Notes: generated by a model not told the origin, from the letters alone. A stretch of DNA of 64,000 bases from Mucilaginibacter terrenus (GCF_003432065.1 NZ_QWDE01000002.1:965392-1029391); one strand, 5' to 3'. Shown: positions 16,797-25,803, numbered from the stretch's first letter. Made by a program: numbers and translations.

Positions 16797-16870
16797 TCCT
16801 GAGTAGCTCAGCCGGTTAGAGCATCTGACTGTTAATCAGAGGGTCGCTGGTTCGAGCCCAGCCTCAGGAG
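16797..16870 (+). tRNA. tRNA-Asn (anticodon GTT)
   Basis: A 74-nt cloverleaf: acceptor arm TCCTGAG/CTCAGGA with G as discriminator, D arm with GGTTAGAGC, anticodon stem TCTGA/TCAGA with loop CTGTTAA (anticodon GTT at 16831-16833), and T arm CTGGTTCGAGCCCAG. The CCA end is not encoded: CAA follows. An intrinsic terminator comes right after. Confidence 0.97.
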
Positions 16871-16876
16871 CAAAAA

Positions 16877-16902
16877 GCCTCACAGAGATGTGAGGCTTTT
16901 TT
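16877..16902 (+). terminator. Intrinsic terminator after tRNA-Asn
   Basis: GCCTCACA (16877-16884), loop GAGA, TGTGAGGC (16889-16896), then six T. A textbook rho-independent terminator. Confidence 0.9.
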
Positions 16903-16958
16903 GTTTGGATTATACTTCTTGAAGTTTGATTTAACAGGTATGTTTTGGTTGTGTGGCG

Positions 16959-17588
16959 TTAATAAGTAAGCGTGGGTGTTTGATGAACCCACTTATTGTT
17001 ACCTATATTATCAAGTAAAAAGAATGCTAAATCTGCTCGAGCTATTTTACTTCCTCCCTCGGGCCTGAATCTTTTGGAAACGCGAAATTTCTTAGTGAGC
17101 ACTCCATCTATTAATCTGGACGGCCGCACAAGTACCCAGTCAAGCGAGGAAGCTTTGATCGTGCTTTCAGCAATAGCCATGTCGTCGTAACTTTTTTTAA
17201 GCAGGAAGGGCTTAAGAAAATGTTTATAAAACCATATTTCGGTAGGGTCATTTTCAACTCCGGCAGATGTACAAAAAATAAGCTTTTTAATCTTTTGCCC
17301 CTCCATTGCCTTAACAATCACAGATGCACTTTTGGAATAAATATCTGTTGACTTGTCTCCAAAAAACTTAGGTGCAGAACCCAGTACTGAAATTACAGCT
17401 TCACAACCCGTTATTGATTGCTCTACATCCGTTAAGTTGTCTATGCTTCCGTAAATAACCTGCACATGCTGATGATTGATAGCAAGTTTGTTTCTAACTA
17501 GGCAATAAACCTCATAATGCAATTCAAGTGCCTGCTTAACCAATTCGAAACCTGTAGCACCTGTGGCGCCAAATACTGCTATTTTCAT
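16959..17588 (-). CDS. NAD(P)H-binding protein of the atypical SDR type
   Basis: A 209-residue Rossmann-fold protein with the N-terminal dinucleotide motif VFGATGATG (GxxGxxG) and the segment CEAVISVLGSAPK in the middle, as in NmrA/atypical short-chain dehydrogenases. A catalytic YxxxK is not obvious (STDIYSKSASVIVKAM has Y and K at a different spacing), so the protein may act as an NAD(P)H-binding reductase or redox sensor. LVRPSRLIDG is the usual late motif of this group. It is divergent from a MarR regulator, and operator-like repeats lie between them, so its expression is probably controlled by that regulator. Confidence 0.85.
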   Translation of the reverse strand: MKIAVFGATGATGFELVKQALELHYEVYCLVRNKLAINHQHVQVIYGSIDNLTDVEQSITGCEAVISVLGSAPKFFGDKSTDIYSKSASVIVKAMEGQKIKKLIFCTSAGVENDPTEIWFYKHFLKPFLLKKSYDDMAIAESTIKASSLDWVLVRPSRLIDGVLTKKFRVSKRFRPEGGSKIARADLAFFLLDNIGNNKWVHQTPTLTY

Positions 17589-17689
17589 TGTATTATATTT
17601 ACTTGTTAGTGCTGTTAAATTGCTTAGCTACATCTACTATTTTAAGGATGGTAGCATTAGGCCTGAATAATATTTTGGTCGTTAAATTA

Positions 17690-17825
17690 AATTAGTAGTC
17701 AAGCCTGCAACACTTTACTGTTTTTAAGGATGGCTATTTTGTAGTATTGTCAAAAATTACTAATCGCTTTAAGCGGAAACAATTGTAAATAGTTTTTACC
17801 AATTAGTAAATAATTATTACTAATT
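17690..17825. promoter_or_regulatory. Operator-like repeats between SDR and marR genes
   Basis: A perfect 9-bp inverted repeat, AATTAGTAA (17801-17809) and TTACTAATT (17817-17825) with a 7-nt spacer, ends 11 nt before the marR ATG. Further half-sites are TTACTAAT at 17757-17764 and AATTAGTA at 17690-17697. MarR proteins bind such symmetric AT-rich sites as dimers, so autoregulation and control of the divergent gene are likely. The rest of the 248-nt gap shows no gene. Confidence 0.6.
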
Positions 17826-17836
17826 TAACATTCTTT

Positions 17837-18328
17837 ATGAAAACTGATGACGAGATATTAACTGACCACCAAAATGACGCTGATAAAAATTGGGGCCGGT
17901 TGGTTGTATTAACTAAAAAATATTTTGATTACTGGGCATTAAAAACCATCAAGCCGCACTGGAACGAGATGAAGCTATCGTATATGCCTGTTATCTCCAA
18001 CGTCAGCCTTAAAGGAAGTACAAGTAATGAGATAGCTAAACGGTCGCTAACTGCAAAGCAGGCGTTAAGTGTAACCATCAAAGAACTCGAGCGAAAGAAC
18101 ATGGTTGTTACCACAGCAGCAAAAAGGGACAAAAGAAGCCATAAAATTAATTTAACCGAACAAGGGAAAAAATTAATGCTGGTGGCTAATCAGGAAATAA
18201 ACAGTTTAACTGACGAGTACATTAAACTAGTTGGTAAGCAGAATTTCGAAACCACATTGAGCGTGCTACAGGCAATTAATCAATACCACGAGACAATGAA
18301 TTCGTTGTCGGAAGAGGATGATCATTAG
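17837..18328 (+). CDS. MarR-family transcriptional regulator
   Basis: A 163-residue winged-helix regulator. The recognition part reads EIAKRSLTAKQALSVTIKELERKNMV, and the wing contains the characteristic DKRSHKINLTEQGKKL. N- and C-terminal helices (1-35 and 125-160) would form the dimer interface. MarR proteins usually repress their own gene and a divergent neighbour until a phenolic, oxidant or other ligand binds. The symmetric sites upstream and the divergent NAD(P)-binding gene match that plan. No conserved cysteine pair is evident, so a small-molecule rather than thiol-based signal is more likely. Confidence 0.9.
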   Translation: MKTDDEILTDHQNDADKNWGRLVVLTKKYFDYWALKTIKPHWNEMKLSYMPVISNVSLKGSTSNEIAKRSLTAKQALSVTIKELERKNMVVTTAAKRDKRSHKINLTEQGKKLMLVANQEINSLTDEYIKLVGKQNFETTLSVLQAINQYHETMNSLSEEDDH

Positions 18329-18594
18329 CATCTTCAATTAGAAAATAGGTTACGATCATTAAATAGATTTGGTTATTATTATTGCCGGTGAGCTAATTTC
18401 CTTAAGGGATACGATCGTTACCTGTTGCATCAGTAATTCCCGTTTATTTATTATCTACATCACTGTATTTTCGACCAGGTTGTCATTCTTTTTTGTCTCC
18501 TGTAAACCTTTAACATTCAAGGCACCTCCTTTCGTGATGCTTTTTTTGCCGTATATTTAGGCAATACTTGCTTATTCCCTAATTTGACGATCCG

Positions 18595-19713
18595 ATGAGT
18601 AATTCCTTAACTGCTAATTCCCCTCACGATTTAGGAAGTGCTTTTTTGCCGAATGGCGACATTGATCTTAACTTATTTTTTAACTCTGCTAAGGATCTTT
18701 TTTGTGTAGCCGGGTTCGACGGCTTCTTTAAAAAAGTGAATCCTGCGGTAACCGAAACCCTTGGCTACACAGAAGCGGAGCTTCTGAGCAGACCGATCAA
18801 TTCATTTGTATTTCCGGATGATCAACTGGCGACAGAGCATCGCCGTCAGGCGTTGCGGGAAGAGCAGGTGCTGAAAAATTTCGAGAACCGTTACGTTACA
18901 AAAAATGGGGAACTGGTTTGGTTATCATGGACGTCGGTACCAAATGCTGAACTGCGGCTGGTATTTGCCGTAGCAAAGAATATTACCCCTCAGAAGATTG
19001 AAGAATCAAAACGTGATCAGGCATTTGAAAACTTAAGTGCTTATCAGCAGGAGCTAAAAGATGTAGTGTATACCGCCCTGCATGATCTTCGCGCCCCGGT
19101 TGGTAACATGATGTCTATTTTTGATATTTATAATGAGCTTAAAACACCGATTTCCCCTTACGAGGAGTCTCTTAGCTTATTAAAGGCCACTATCAGAGAG
19201 TTGAAGGTTAAAATGGATAATTATCTGGATCGGTTGGTAAACAAAGGGAAACAAGAAAGTATCCACGGAGAAGTTAAACTCAGCAGTGTGGTCAACCGGA
19301 TTAAAACATCGCTGGCTGCCTTAATCAATGAAAGTAAAGCGGTAATTACCACTGATTTCTCGCAAGCTGCAGCCATTTGTTTTGATGAAGACCATTTAGA
19401 CAGCATTTTTTTAAATCTCATTTCCAATAGTATAAAGTATGCCCGACCCGGTGTGCCACCGGTAATCGAGCTGACCAGCAAACCGGATGGTGCCTGCATA
19501 CAGGTTAAGGTTAAAGATAACGGGCTGGGTTTTAACACTAAAAAAGTAAAGGGCCGGATATTTGAAGAACAGCAGCGCTTTCATCCTGGCGTAGAGGGTA
19601 AGGGGCTGGGCCTTTATCTGGTAAAAATGCACTTGACAAGCGGCGGGGCCGACATCAGCGTACATAGCAAGCCTAATCAAGGCACAACCTTTACAATCTC
19701 CTTTAAAAAGTAG
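18595..19713 (+). CDS. Cytoplasmic PAS-domain sensor histidine kinase
   Basis: A 372-residue kinase without membrane helices. A PAS domain covers about residues 27-135 (FDGFFKKVNPAVTETLGYTEAEL and RYVTKNGELVWLSW are typical of its two ends). HisKA follows, with phospho-acceptor H163 in ALHDLRAPVG, and the C-terminal HATPase_c domain has NSIKYARPG, DNGLGFNTKK and GKGLGLYLVKMHL. No response regulator gene is beside it, so the pathway partner is unknown. The gene after it encodes a membrane PAS protein without a kinase. Confidence 0.9.
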   Translation: MSNSLTANSPHDLGSAFLPNGDIDLNLFFNSAKDLFCVAGFDGFFKKVNPAVTETLGYTEAELLSRPINSFVFPDDQLATEHRRQALREEQVLKNFENRYVTKNGELVWLSWTSVPNAELRLVFAVAKNITPQKIEESKRDQAFENLSAYQQELKDVVYTALHDLRAPVGNMMSIFDIYNELKTPISPYEESLSLLKATIRELKVKMDNYLDRLVNKGKQESIHGEVKLSSVVNRIKTSLAALINESKAVITTDFSQAAAICFDEDHLDSIFLNLISNSIKYARPGVPPVIELTSKPDGACIQVKVKDNGLGFNTKKVKGRIFEEQQRFHPGVEGKGLGLYLVKMHLTSGGADISVHSKPNQGTTFTISFKK

Positions 19714-19830
19714 TCCGGGCATTAGTATCACCTGCTATATGCGATTTTTAGGCCATGATTTAATTTTCTGTTTCTCAGTTATATAGAAAATTACTACTTT
19801 CAACTACCTAATTAATTTAAGAACCTTTTC

Positions 19831-20385
19831 ATGAGAACCGGAGCTTTTAAGATCGCGCTCGTTTATATCGTTATGGGCATCTTATGGATCACGTTGAGTG
19901 ACCGCCTGCTACTAACTCTGCAGGCCACCCTGGGAGCCGATGAAGTGTTTTTTCTGGGGAGTATTAAAGGCATTGCTTACGTATTGGTAACCGGCATTCT
20001 CTTATTTTTCCTTATTGTACGGCATACGCGTAGACTTTCGGAGAGCGAACGCAAGTACCGAACCTACTTTGACCAGAATACCAACCCAATGTGGATTATT
20101 AACAGGCGTACCATGCTGATCACTGGCGTAAACGACGCTGCATCTGTGCGGTACGGCTATTCTAAAGATGAGTTCCTGAAAATGAGCGCGCTTGACCTTC
20201 GTCCCCCCGAAGAAATCAACACCGCTATTATGATCTTTCATGATCTTAAAAAAGGAATAAATGACATAGGAGTTGTTAAACACCGTAGAAAAGATGGCAC
20301 CATCATCAAGGTTCACATTACGTGCAATTTGATTGATAGCGCCAGAGAGTCGCTGGTGATGGCTATGGGTGCAATTGTACCCTAA
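19831..20385 (+). CDS. Membrane-bound PAS protein lacking an output domain
   Basis: A 184-residue protein with two transmembrane helices (about 7-27 and 42-64) and one PAS domain (about 72-182, with YRTYFDQNTNPMWIINRRT, GYSKDEF and RRKDGTIIKVH). Full-length proteins of this kind normally continue into a histidine kinase or further PAS domains, but a TAA ends the frame after GAIVP and no kinase-like sequence follows in the next 250 bases. It may be a truncated sensor, or a helper that works with the kinase encoded just upstream. Confidence 0.75.
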   Translation: MRTGAFKIALVYIVMGILWITLSDRLLLTLQATLGADEVFFLGSIKGIAYVLVTGILLFFLIVRHTRRLSESERKYRTYFDQNTNPMWIINRRTMLITGVNDAASVRYGYSKDEFLKMSALDLRPPEEINTAIMIFHDLKKGINDIGVVKHRRKDGTIIKVHITCNLIDSARESLVMAMGAIVP

Positions 20386-20638
20386 TGCAGTTTTACAGCC
20401 AGGGCTTTAGTAACACCAACTGCCCACCCGCTGAATGGCTATATCACTCATTCCAAAACCTGCAAAAACCACACTTTTTTAAATAACCCATTCTGGTATT
20501 TGCCTCCAATAGAAATTAATTGTCAAATTTTGCAGATATATGCTTCCGTTTGCAAAAAGGCTTCTAAAAAATAGCTTTTAAGAAAAGATGCTTGCAACTT
20601 TTATTAAATTGATCTCGTCTTCTACTAAAACCCTGACC

Positions 20639-21874
20639 ATGAAAAAAATACTACTGCTCGCGTTTTCTTGTTTGACTATTAGCACTGCCATTGCCCAAAT
20701 GCAACCTGCTGCCGATGACTTTGAAAAGTTCACTAAAGACATAGAAGCCCAGCGGTATGCCGCAACCCAGGCTAAGGAGTACGCGAAAGCGGATGAACTG
20801 CTGAAATCATGGATAGTAAAGTACGACGAAGCCGACGCCAACCGAAAGGATAAATATAAATCATGGGCAGCAAGCATTTATTACAACCTGGCCTGCTACG
20901 AGGCTTTGCTCGGCAGGAAAGAACCCGCGCTAACCGCTTTCGAGAAATGCTACGCACTTGGTTACAATAACTATAAAAGCACCATGGAAGACAGCGACCT
21001 TAACACACTGCACCAGGAGAAACGCTTTAAAGCCGTAATGCAAGGCATGCGCGAAAAAAGTGATTACAGTTATGTTATTCAGCATGCGGGCCCGTACAAT
21101 AAGGTGGTTGACAAAACCTGGCCTGCATTTACCTATCAGCAGGCAGAGGCACCCGAACTGGTGGCTTTGCGCAACAAGTTCAACCTGGATTCGGTAAGCG
21201 GAAACGGAGATGAGATAAGTAAATTTAAAAACTTACTTTACTGGGCGCATAACTCAGTACGGCACGATGGTAACTCGAGCAATCCATCGTCCAGGAACGC
21301 TATTGACCTGATAGCCGTTTGCCAAAAAGAGAACCGCGGTGTTAACTGCCGCATGATGGCAACCATACTGCGCGATGCTTACCAGGCCGAGGGCTTTAAA
21401 ACACGCGTGGTTACCTGCATGCCTAAGGATACTGCCGATAACGATTGCCATGTTATCACGGTTGTATGGTCAAAGTCGCTTAATAAATGGGTTTGGATGG
21501 ATCCTACCTTTAACGCCTATGTAGCCGATGGTAAAGGTAACCTGCTAAGCATTGAAGAAGTACGGGAGCGCCTGGTAAAGGGCATTGATGACCTGGTGCT
21601 TAACCCTGATGCCAACTGGAACAATAAGCAAAAGCAAACCAAAGAGCACTACTTGGGCTATTACATGTCAAAAAACCTTTACTGGCTGCAATGTGCCGCA
21701 AAAAGCGAATGGGATATAGAGACCAATAAGCCAGGTAAACAGGCAAGCGACTACCTTAACCTTTACCCGGGTGATTACAATACCCTGCACCAGCCTAAAA
21801 AGCAGATGGGCAGGAGCGACCAGTATGCGGTAAATAACCCTAAATACTTTTGGCAAAAACCTGCGGACAAATGA
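20639..21874 (+). CDS. Secreted transglutaminase-like protein
   Basis: From the ATG at 20639 the product is 411 residues with a signal peptide (KKILLLAFSCLTISTAIAQ). The middle of the protein carries a transglutaminase/papain-type triad: Cys237 in RGVNCRMM, His271 in NDCHVITVVW and Asp288 in WVWMDPTFNAYV. The N-terminal ~130 residues are helical with TPR-like character. Such domains act as cysteine peptidases or amide-modifying enzymes, here in the periplasm or outside; the substrate is unknown. A start at 20588 would put 17 extra residues before the signal peptide and is less likely. Confidence 0.85.
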   Translation: MKKILLLAFSCLTISTAIAQMQPAADDFEKFTKDIEAQRYAATQAKEYAKADELLKSWIVKYDEADANRKDKYKSWAASIYYNLACYEALLGRKEPALTAFEKCYALGYNNYKSTMEDSDLNTLHQEKRFKAVMQGMREKSDYSYVIQHAGPYNKVVDKTWPAFTYQQAEAPELVALRNKFNLDSVSGNGDEISKFKNLLYWAHNSVRHDGNSSNPSSRNAIDLIAVCQKENRGVNCRMMATILRDAYQAEGFKTRVVTCMPKDTADNDCHVITVVWSKSLNKWVWMDPTFNAYVADGKGNLLSIEEVRERLVKGIDDLVLNPDANWNNKQKQTKEHYLGYYMSKNLYWLQCAAKSEWDIETNKPGKQASDYLNLYPGDYNTLHQPKKQMGRSDQYAVNNPKYFWQKPADK

Positions 21875-21938
21875 TTTAAGCATTTTAGGGTAATAACATA
21901 CAATAAGCATATTTAAAATATTCAACTAATAAATGGGT

Positions 21939-21974
21939 GCATATGTAGAACTAAATTCTTAGTTTTACATATGC
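21939..21974 (+). promoter_or_regulatory. Hairpin enclosing the TlpA-like start codon
   Basis: GCATATGTAGAACTAA (21939-21954) and TTAGTTTTACATATGC (21959-21974) are complementary at 15 of 16 positions with a 4-nt loop. The ATG of the downstream gene (21971-21973) is inside the right arm. In RNA this would bury the start codon. Confidence 0.55.
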
Positions 21975-23374
21975 GGTTATTGCTACTTACAACAATTTTG
22001 TGCTTACACCTGCCGGTTGCTTGGGCGCAGCAAAATGGTACGGTAACAAATAATAAAGAGCTGGTGAGCCTTAAAGGTACTGATGCTTTCACCACAATAG
22101 AAAACCACACGACAGATACGCTCCGGCTTACCGAAGCTATTTACTATTACCTGCCGGTGTCGGAGAAAAGCGTTGAGGCGGTTATTGCGCCGGGTAAGTC
22201 CGCAACGTTTCGTACACAAATGAACTACCCGGACTTCATCCAGTTTAGTTCTTTACCGTTCAGGGTGTTTAATGCGCCGGGGAAAACAGTAAAGTGTACC
22301 GTCGAAAGTACATCATCATTAAAGCTGTCCTTTACAGGCAACCTTCAGCAGGAGAATGATTATTACCAGGCTTACTTCAATGTAGCAAAAAGCAACCAAA
22401 CCTACTATGCAGCCGGTGCCCGGCTCAATAATTTCAATCGGTTCCCGGCAATTGCTGATTCTATAAACCAGATCAACCTTAACTTTTTAAACGGCTACGG
22501 CTTTCCGCTTTCGCCAGCTTTTAAGAAATATGAGTACTGGCGATTGATGTATAACAATGCCTTTCTTAAGCATCACGTTTTGTTCGACAAAGCGTTTAAA
22601 ACGGGTCACGAGATAAAGATAGACACCGGTTACTACCACTTTGACCCGGAGATGCCTTTAGTGAATGAAGACATTCCCATCAGTTCTGAATATTTATGGT
22701 ATGCCGTATTCCGGATGAGGCACCTGGCACTGGCAAAAAGCAAAGCCGATTCGCTGCTTTCTACTAATATGCTTGCTGCTGCGCAGGAAGTTTATGGAAC
22801 GAGCAAGACGGGCGACGTAGTTAAAATGCGCCTTTTATATGATGCTTATGCCCGATCTAAACACAGTTACGACAAACTGCTTAACCGTGTTACGTTTTCA
22901 GATCTTTCAAACAAGCGTATCCTTGATTCCGTTAGCAACGCCAGGTTCTCCCTGCCAATGGTAGGTAGGGTGGCACCGGGTTTTAAGCTTGTGAACATAA
23001 ATGGAGATACAGTATCGCTGTCGGAATTTAAGGGTCATTTGGTGATGATAAACTTTTGGGCCGGTTGGTGCGCTCCTTGCATAAAAGAATTTCCGGCGGA
23101 GAACAAGTTGTCGGCAACTTATAGCGCCAGCAAAAAACTGGTTGTGATAAACGTTTGTATAGAGACATCTGCCGAATTGTGGAAGAGCCTAACGGCAAAG
23201 CATCAGCTAGCCATGGTGAATCTTTTTGCTGATGAGAAACAGGTTGCCAGTCTAAAACGCAGGTACAACATTTCTGGCCTTCCGAAAAGTGTGCTGATTG
23301 ATGCCGATATGAAGATCATCAGCAACAATTTTAAACGGGCCAGCGAGGTGAGGTTAAGCGATCTTGAAAATTAA
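21971..23374 (+). CDS. TlpA-family thiol-disulfide protein
   Basis: A 467-residue secreted protein with a signal peptide (cleavage near AWAQ). The first ~330 residues are a family-specific N-terminal region; the C-terminus (about 332-467) is a thioredoxin-like domain of the TlpA/ResA type with the redox motif CAPC (367-370) in NFWAGWCAPC and the cis-proline loop SGLPKSVLID. It probably reduces or oxidises disulfides of exported proteins in the periplasm. The arrangement of long N-terminal part plus TlpA domain is common in Sphingobacteriia. The ATG lies in a strong hairpin, so translation may be regulated. Confidence 0.9.
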   Translation: MRLLLLTTILCLHLPVAWAQQNGTVTNNKELVSLKGTDAFTTIENHTTDTLRLTEAIYYYLPVSEKSVEAVIAPGKSATFRTQMNYPDFIQFSSLPFRVFNAPGKTVKCTVESTSSLKLSFTGNLQQENDYYQAYFNVAKSNQTYYAAGARLNNFNRFPAIADSINQINLNFLNGYGFPLSPAFKKYEYWRLMYNNAFLKHHVLFDKAFKTGHEIKIDTGYYHFDPEMPLVNEDIPISSEYLWYAVFRMRHLALAKSKADSLLSTNMLAAAQEVYGTSKTGDVVKMRLLYDAYARSKHSYDKLLNRVTFSDLSNKRILDSVSNARFSLPMVGRVAPGFKLVNINGDTVSLSEFKGHLVMINFWAGWCAPCIKEFPAENKLSATYSASKKLVVINVCIETSAELWKSLTAKHQLAMVNLFADEKQVASLKRRYNISGLPKSVLIDADMKIISNNFKRASEVRLSDLEN

Positions 23375-23378
23375 ATGT

Positions 23379-24506
23379 TTAATGTTGCGTGATCTTAGCG
23401 AAGCGCTTCTTTAAGTTGAGGAAGTATTTCTCCAGTGTGTAATAAGAGAGAGCTGCCAACATAATGGCCAGGATGTAGCTGGCCACGTAAATTATTACGT
23501 TCTGCAAGTAATAGTTCATGTTCGGCATATAATTTTTAGTGAGCCAAAGCATGAGGTAAACCGGGAATTTATGCAATAGGTATATCCCGTAAGATATTTC
23601 GCCTATAAACATCAGCTTCTTGTTGGTAAGATTATAAATGCTGGTCTCCGTTTCGCAAAGGTTTACAATTAACAAAGCAGCAATAGCAGCTATAAAAAGA
23701 TCGCCCTCTGGCATATTACGCACTATATACAGGTAAATAACTGCCAGCAGTGCGAGCGAAAGCAGCACCTGTACATACTTGTTGAACATAAGGTTGAAGA
23801 ACCCCTGCAGCTTAAATTTGAAGTGCTGATGCTTGGTGTTAAAGTAAATTACCGCTACAATGGCACCCATCATCATGTTATCAAAACGCATGTAGTAAGT
23901 GAGCTGGCTCAGGGCGTGCATCTCGTCGCTCCGGTGCTGAAAGTGCCTTATCACCTGTACCAGTGCCAGGAACGCGATCATGAAAATAATAAGCGCGTGA
24001 AAGATCTGGCGGGTAGTTTTAAACTTAAAGAAGTGGGGATGGAAGATGTAAAATTGTTCTTCGGTACCAATTGACCATATTGGGTCAAATAGTGCCGGTA
24101 TTATCTTTAATGCAAACGCTAGGTTGGGCAAAAAGAAAATAGCCATTACAAATGGTTTTGCATGTGGCCAGTAAACCAGCAAACCAATAAATACCACTAC
24201 GTAGTAGAGTGGCCATATGCGCAATATACGCCGCATGTAAAATGCGGGCATACTTACCTTTTGGAAGTTTAGCTTTTCTTCCAGCAGGAGGTAAGTTATT
24301 AGAAAGCCACTGAGCGAAAAGAATATTGATACACCCACCCGGCCAAGGCTGGTAAGCGGGAAGAAGTCAATTGCAGTAAGATGAAAATCCTGCTTTCCAA
24401 GTTCTATATGGGCTATTACCACCAACAACGCTGCTATGGCCCTTACACCATTAAGATTTGGAAAGTAAACTCTTGATTTTTTTTGAGGTTTTACAGCATC
24501 GGCCAT
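23379..24506 (-). CDS. Acyltransferase family 3 membrane protein
   Basis: Polytopic membrane acyltransferase of the OafA/NodX type, 375 residues from ATG 24506 (a GTG at 24545 would add 13). About ten hydrophobic helices. The family hallmarks are at the front: FPNLNGVRAIAALLVVIAHIE with the active-site histidine, then GVSIFFSLSGFLITYLLL with the typical RVGVSIFF and GFLITYLL motifs, and FYMRRILRIWPLYY. It O-acylates surface sugars, such as O-antigen or capsule units. It is convergent with the TlpA-like gene, 4 nt apart. Confidence 0.93.
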   Translation of the reverse strand: MADAVKPQKKSRVYFPNLNGVRAIAALLVVIAHIELGKQDFHLTAIDFFPLTSLGRVGVSIFFSLSGFLITYLLLEEKLNFQKVSMPAFYMRRILRIWPLYYVVVFIGLLVYWPHAKPFVMAIFFLPNLAFALKIIPALFDPIWSIGTEEQFYIFHPHFFKFKTTRQIFHALIIFMIAFLALVQVIRHFQHRSDEMHALSQLTYYMRFDNMMMGAIVAVIYFNTKHQHFKFKLQGFFNLMFNKYVQVLLSLALLAVIYLYIVRNMPEGDLFIAAIAALLIVNLCETETSIYNLTNKKLMFIGEISYGIYLLHKFPVYLMLWLTKNYMPNMNYYLQNVIIYVASYILAIMLAALSYYTLEKYFLNLKKRFAKITQH

Positions 24507-24626
24507 TGGTGAATCTGATTGCAAAGCGCTTTGTCGCCCGTTCACCGAAAATATGTAAAATTTATCTCACGTCATTAACCTCGGCGCACAAAAATTTCGT
24601 TCCTTAATGAACACAAATACTTCTAA

Positions 24627-25349
24627 TTATCGGGCGCTGCCTTTTACAACTTTGTTGTAATTTTCGAGACAATTGTTAAGCGGCTGGCCTTTTTGATGGA
24701 TACACTCGCAAAATATCTTACATGCACCCGGGTTAGCACTGTCCTTACACTGGAGATTACAATCTGAAAGTGTATTGCGGGGCATAATGCTAAACACATG
24801 TGTTAGTGCAAATACCACCATGGCAACGGTTGCAAATACCCCGGCAAAGAAAGCTTTAGGAAAGCTGTTACTATATTCAGATGGACTTGTGGCCCTAGTG
24901 GACGGCGGAGTATTAAAAGGCAGTATGTACTTTATCCTGTCGTAATACCAGCATAAAAGAAACAGACAGGATATCACCATTAGGGGAGATGTTAACAGCG
25001 AACCTTCAAAACGTACTGATAACGAAAGCACGCATATATTCAGGATGATAGGTAAATATAGCAGTACTCCCAAGACTGCGGTGCGTGGAATAAGAATCAG
25101 GATTGCGGCCGTTACCTGTGCAACACCAATAAAGGTGTAGTAAAAACCGGTGTGATAAAGTGCTTCCAGATAAGCACCCATGGGATGATTGTTGGACAAT
25201 GAGGTAAACCGTTCGCCCATTATTTTTATAAAGCCTGAAAGCAGGAAACCCCACGCCAGCGCCACACGGTTAAAGGTGGCAAAGTAACGCATCCACCTGT
25301 TGTGCGTTGCTTGTGCGTGTAACTTGTCCAGAACAGTTGAGATTTGCAT
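24627..25349 (-). CDS. DoxX-like membrane protein with cysteine-rich tail
   Basis: A 240-residue protein from ATG 25349 (TTG 25379 is less likely). The first ~155 residues hold four membrane helices in a DoxX-like pattern: ATFNRVALAWGFLLSGFIKIMG, then GFYYTFIGVAQVTAAILILIP, and two more. A fifth hydrophobic helix (about 170-190) leads to a tail with six cysteines (CNLQCKDSANPGACKIFCEC and NNCLEN). That tail could bind metal or form disulfides in the periplasm. DoxX-type helices suggest a redox role, but the combination with the Cys tail is not one I can assign. Confidence 0.75.
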   Translation of the reverse strand: MQISTVLDKLHAQATHNRWMRYFATFNRVALAWGFLLSGFIKIMGERFTSLSNNHPMGAYLEALYHTGFYYTFIGVAQVTAAILILIPRTAVLGVLLYLPIILNICVLSLSVRFEGSLLTSPLMVISCLFLLCWYYDRIKYILPFNTPPSTRATSPSEYSNSFPKAFFAGVFATVAMVVFALTHVFSIMPRNTLSDCNLQCKDSANPGACKIFCECIHQKGQPLNNCLENYNKVVKGSAR

Positions 25350-25581
25350 AATTATTATTGAAAGAACTTTGTGATTCAAAGTAAATATAAAAATTGTTAT
25401 CCTGCAACTATCATCAACAACTTTTTTGTTGAAATACCAACTACAACGTTTTCGAAGATTAGTCTATTAATTTTGTAGTTATTAAACTACCTTTAGTTTA
25501 CCAATTATCTATTAAGAAAATATTCGTGGTTATTCTACAAATGGTTAGTAAACCTTTTGTGAGCCTTGTACCTGCACCCAG

Positions 25582-25803
25582 ATGGAGAATGAAGATCGTA
25601 TACTAGAGTTATCAGCCAGGAAACTGGCTCAGGAGGCTACGGGTACTGAGTTGGGTGAATTGGCTAATCTGCTTAAAGACAATACTGTTGCTATTGAGCT
25701 TTCTCACTTTTTATTTAACAGCAGGGCTATAGAAAAGCAAATTCCGGAGGAGGAGAGCCGCCGGCTTTTTGCCAGGGTGCTGAGCAATATGAATCATCAG
25801 TAG
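25582..25803 (+). CDS. Small protein resembling a FecR N-terminal segment
   Basis: A 73-residue acidic helical protein (MENEDRILELSARKLAQEATGTELGELANLL). The pattern of a short charged helix followed by E(L/A)xxEL(x)xLL is what one sees at the cytoplasmic N-terminus of FecR-like anti-sigma factors in this phylum. Here the protein ends without a membrane helix or FecR domain. It is followed by a TonB-receptor gene 177 nt downstream. It may bind a sigma factor encoded elsewhere; this is inference from resemblance only. Confidence 0.6.
   Translation: MENEDRILELSARKLAQEATGTELGELANLLKDNTVAIELSHFLFNSRAIEKQIPEEESRRLFARVLSNMNHQ

Noticed and set aside
18369..18560. 63-residue hydrophobic frame between marR and the PAS kinase gene.
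   Set aside because: Composition looks like translated AT-rich intergenic DNA, start context is poor, and no homologous pattern is recognised.
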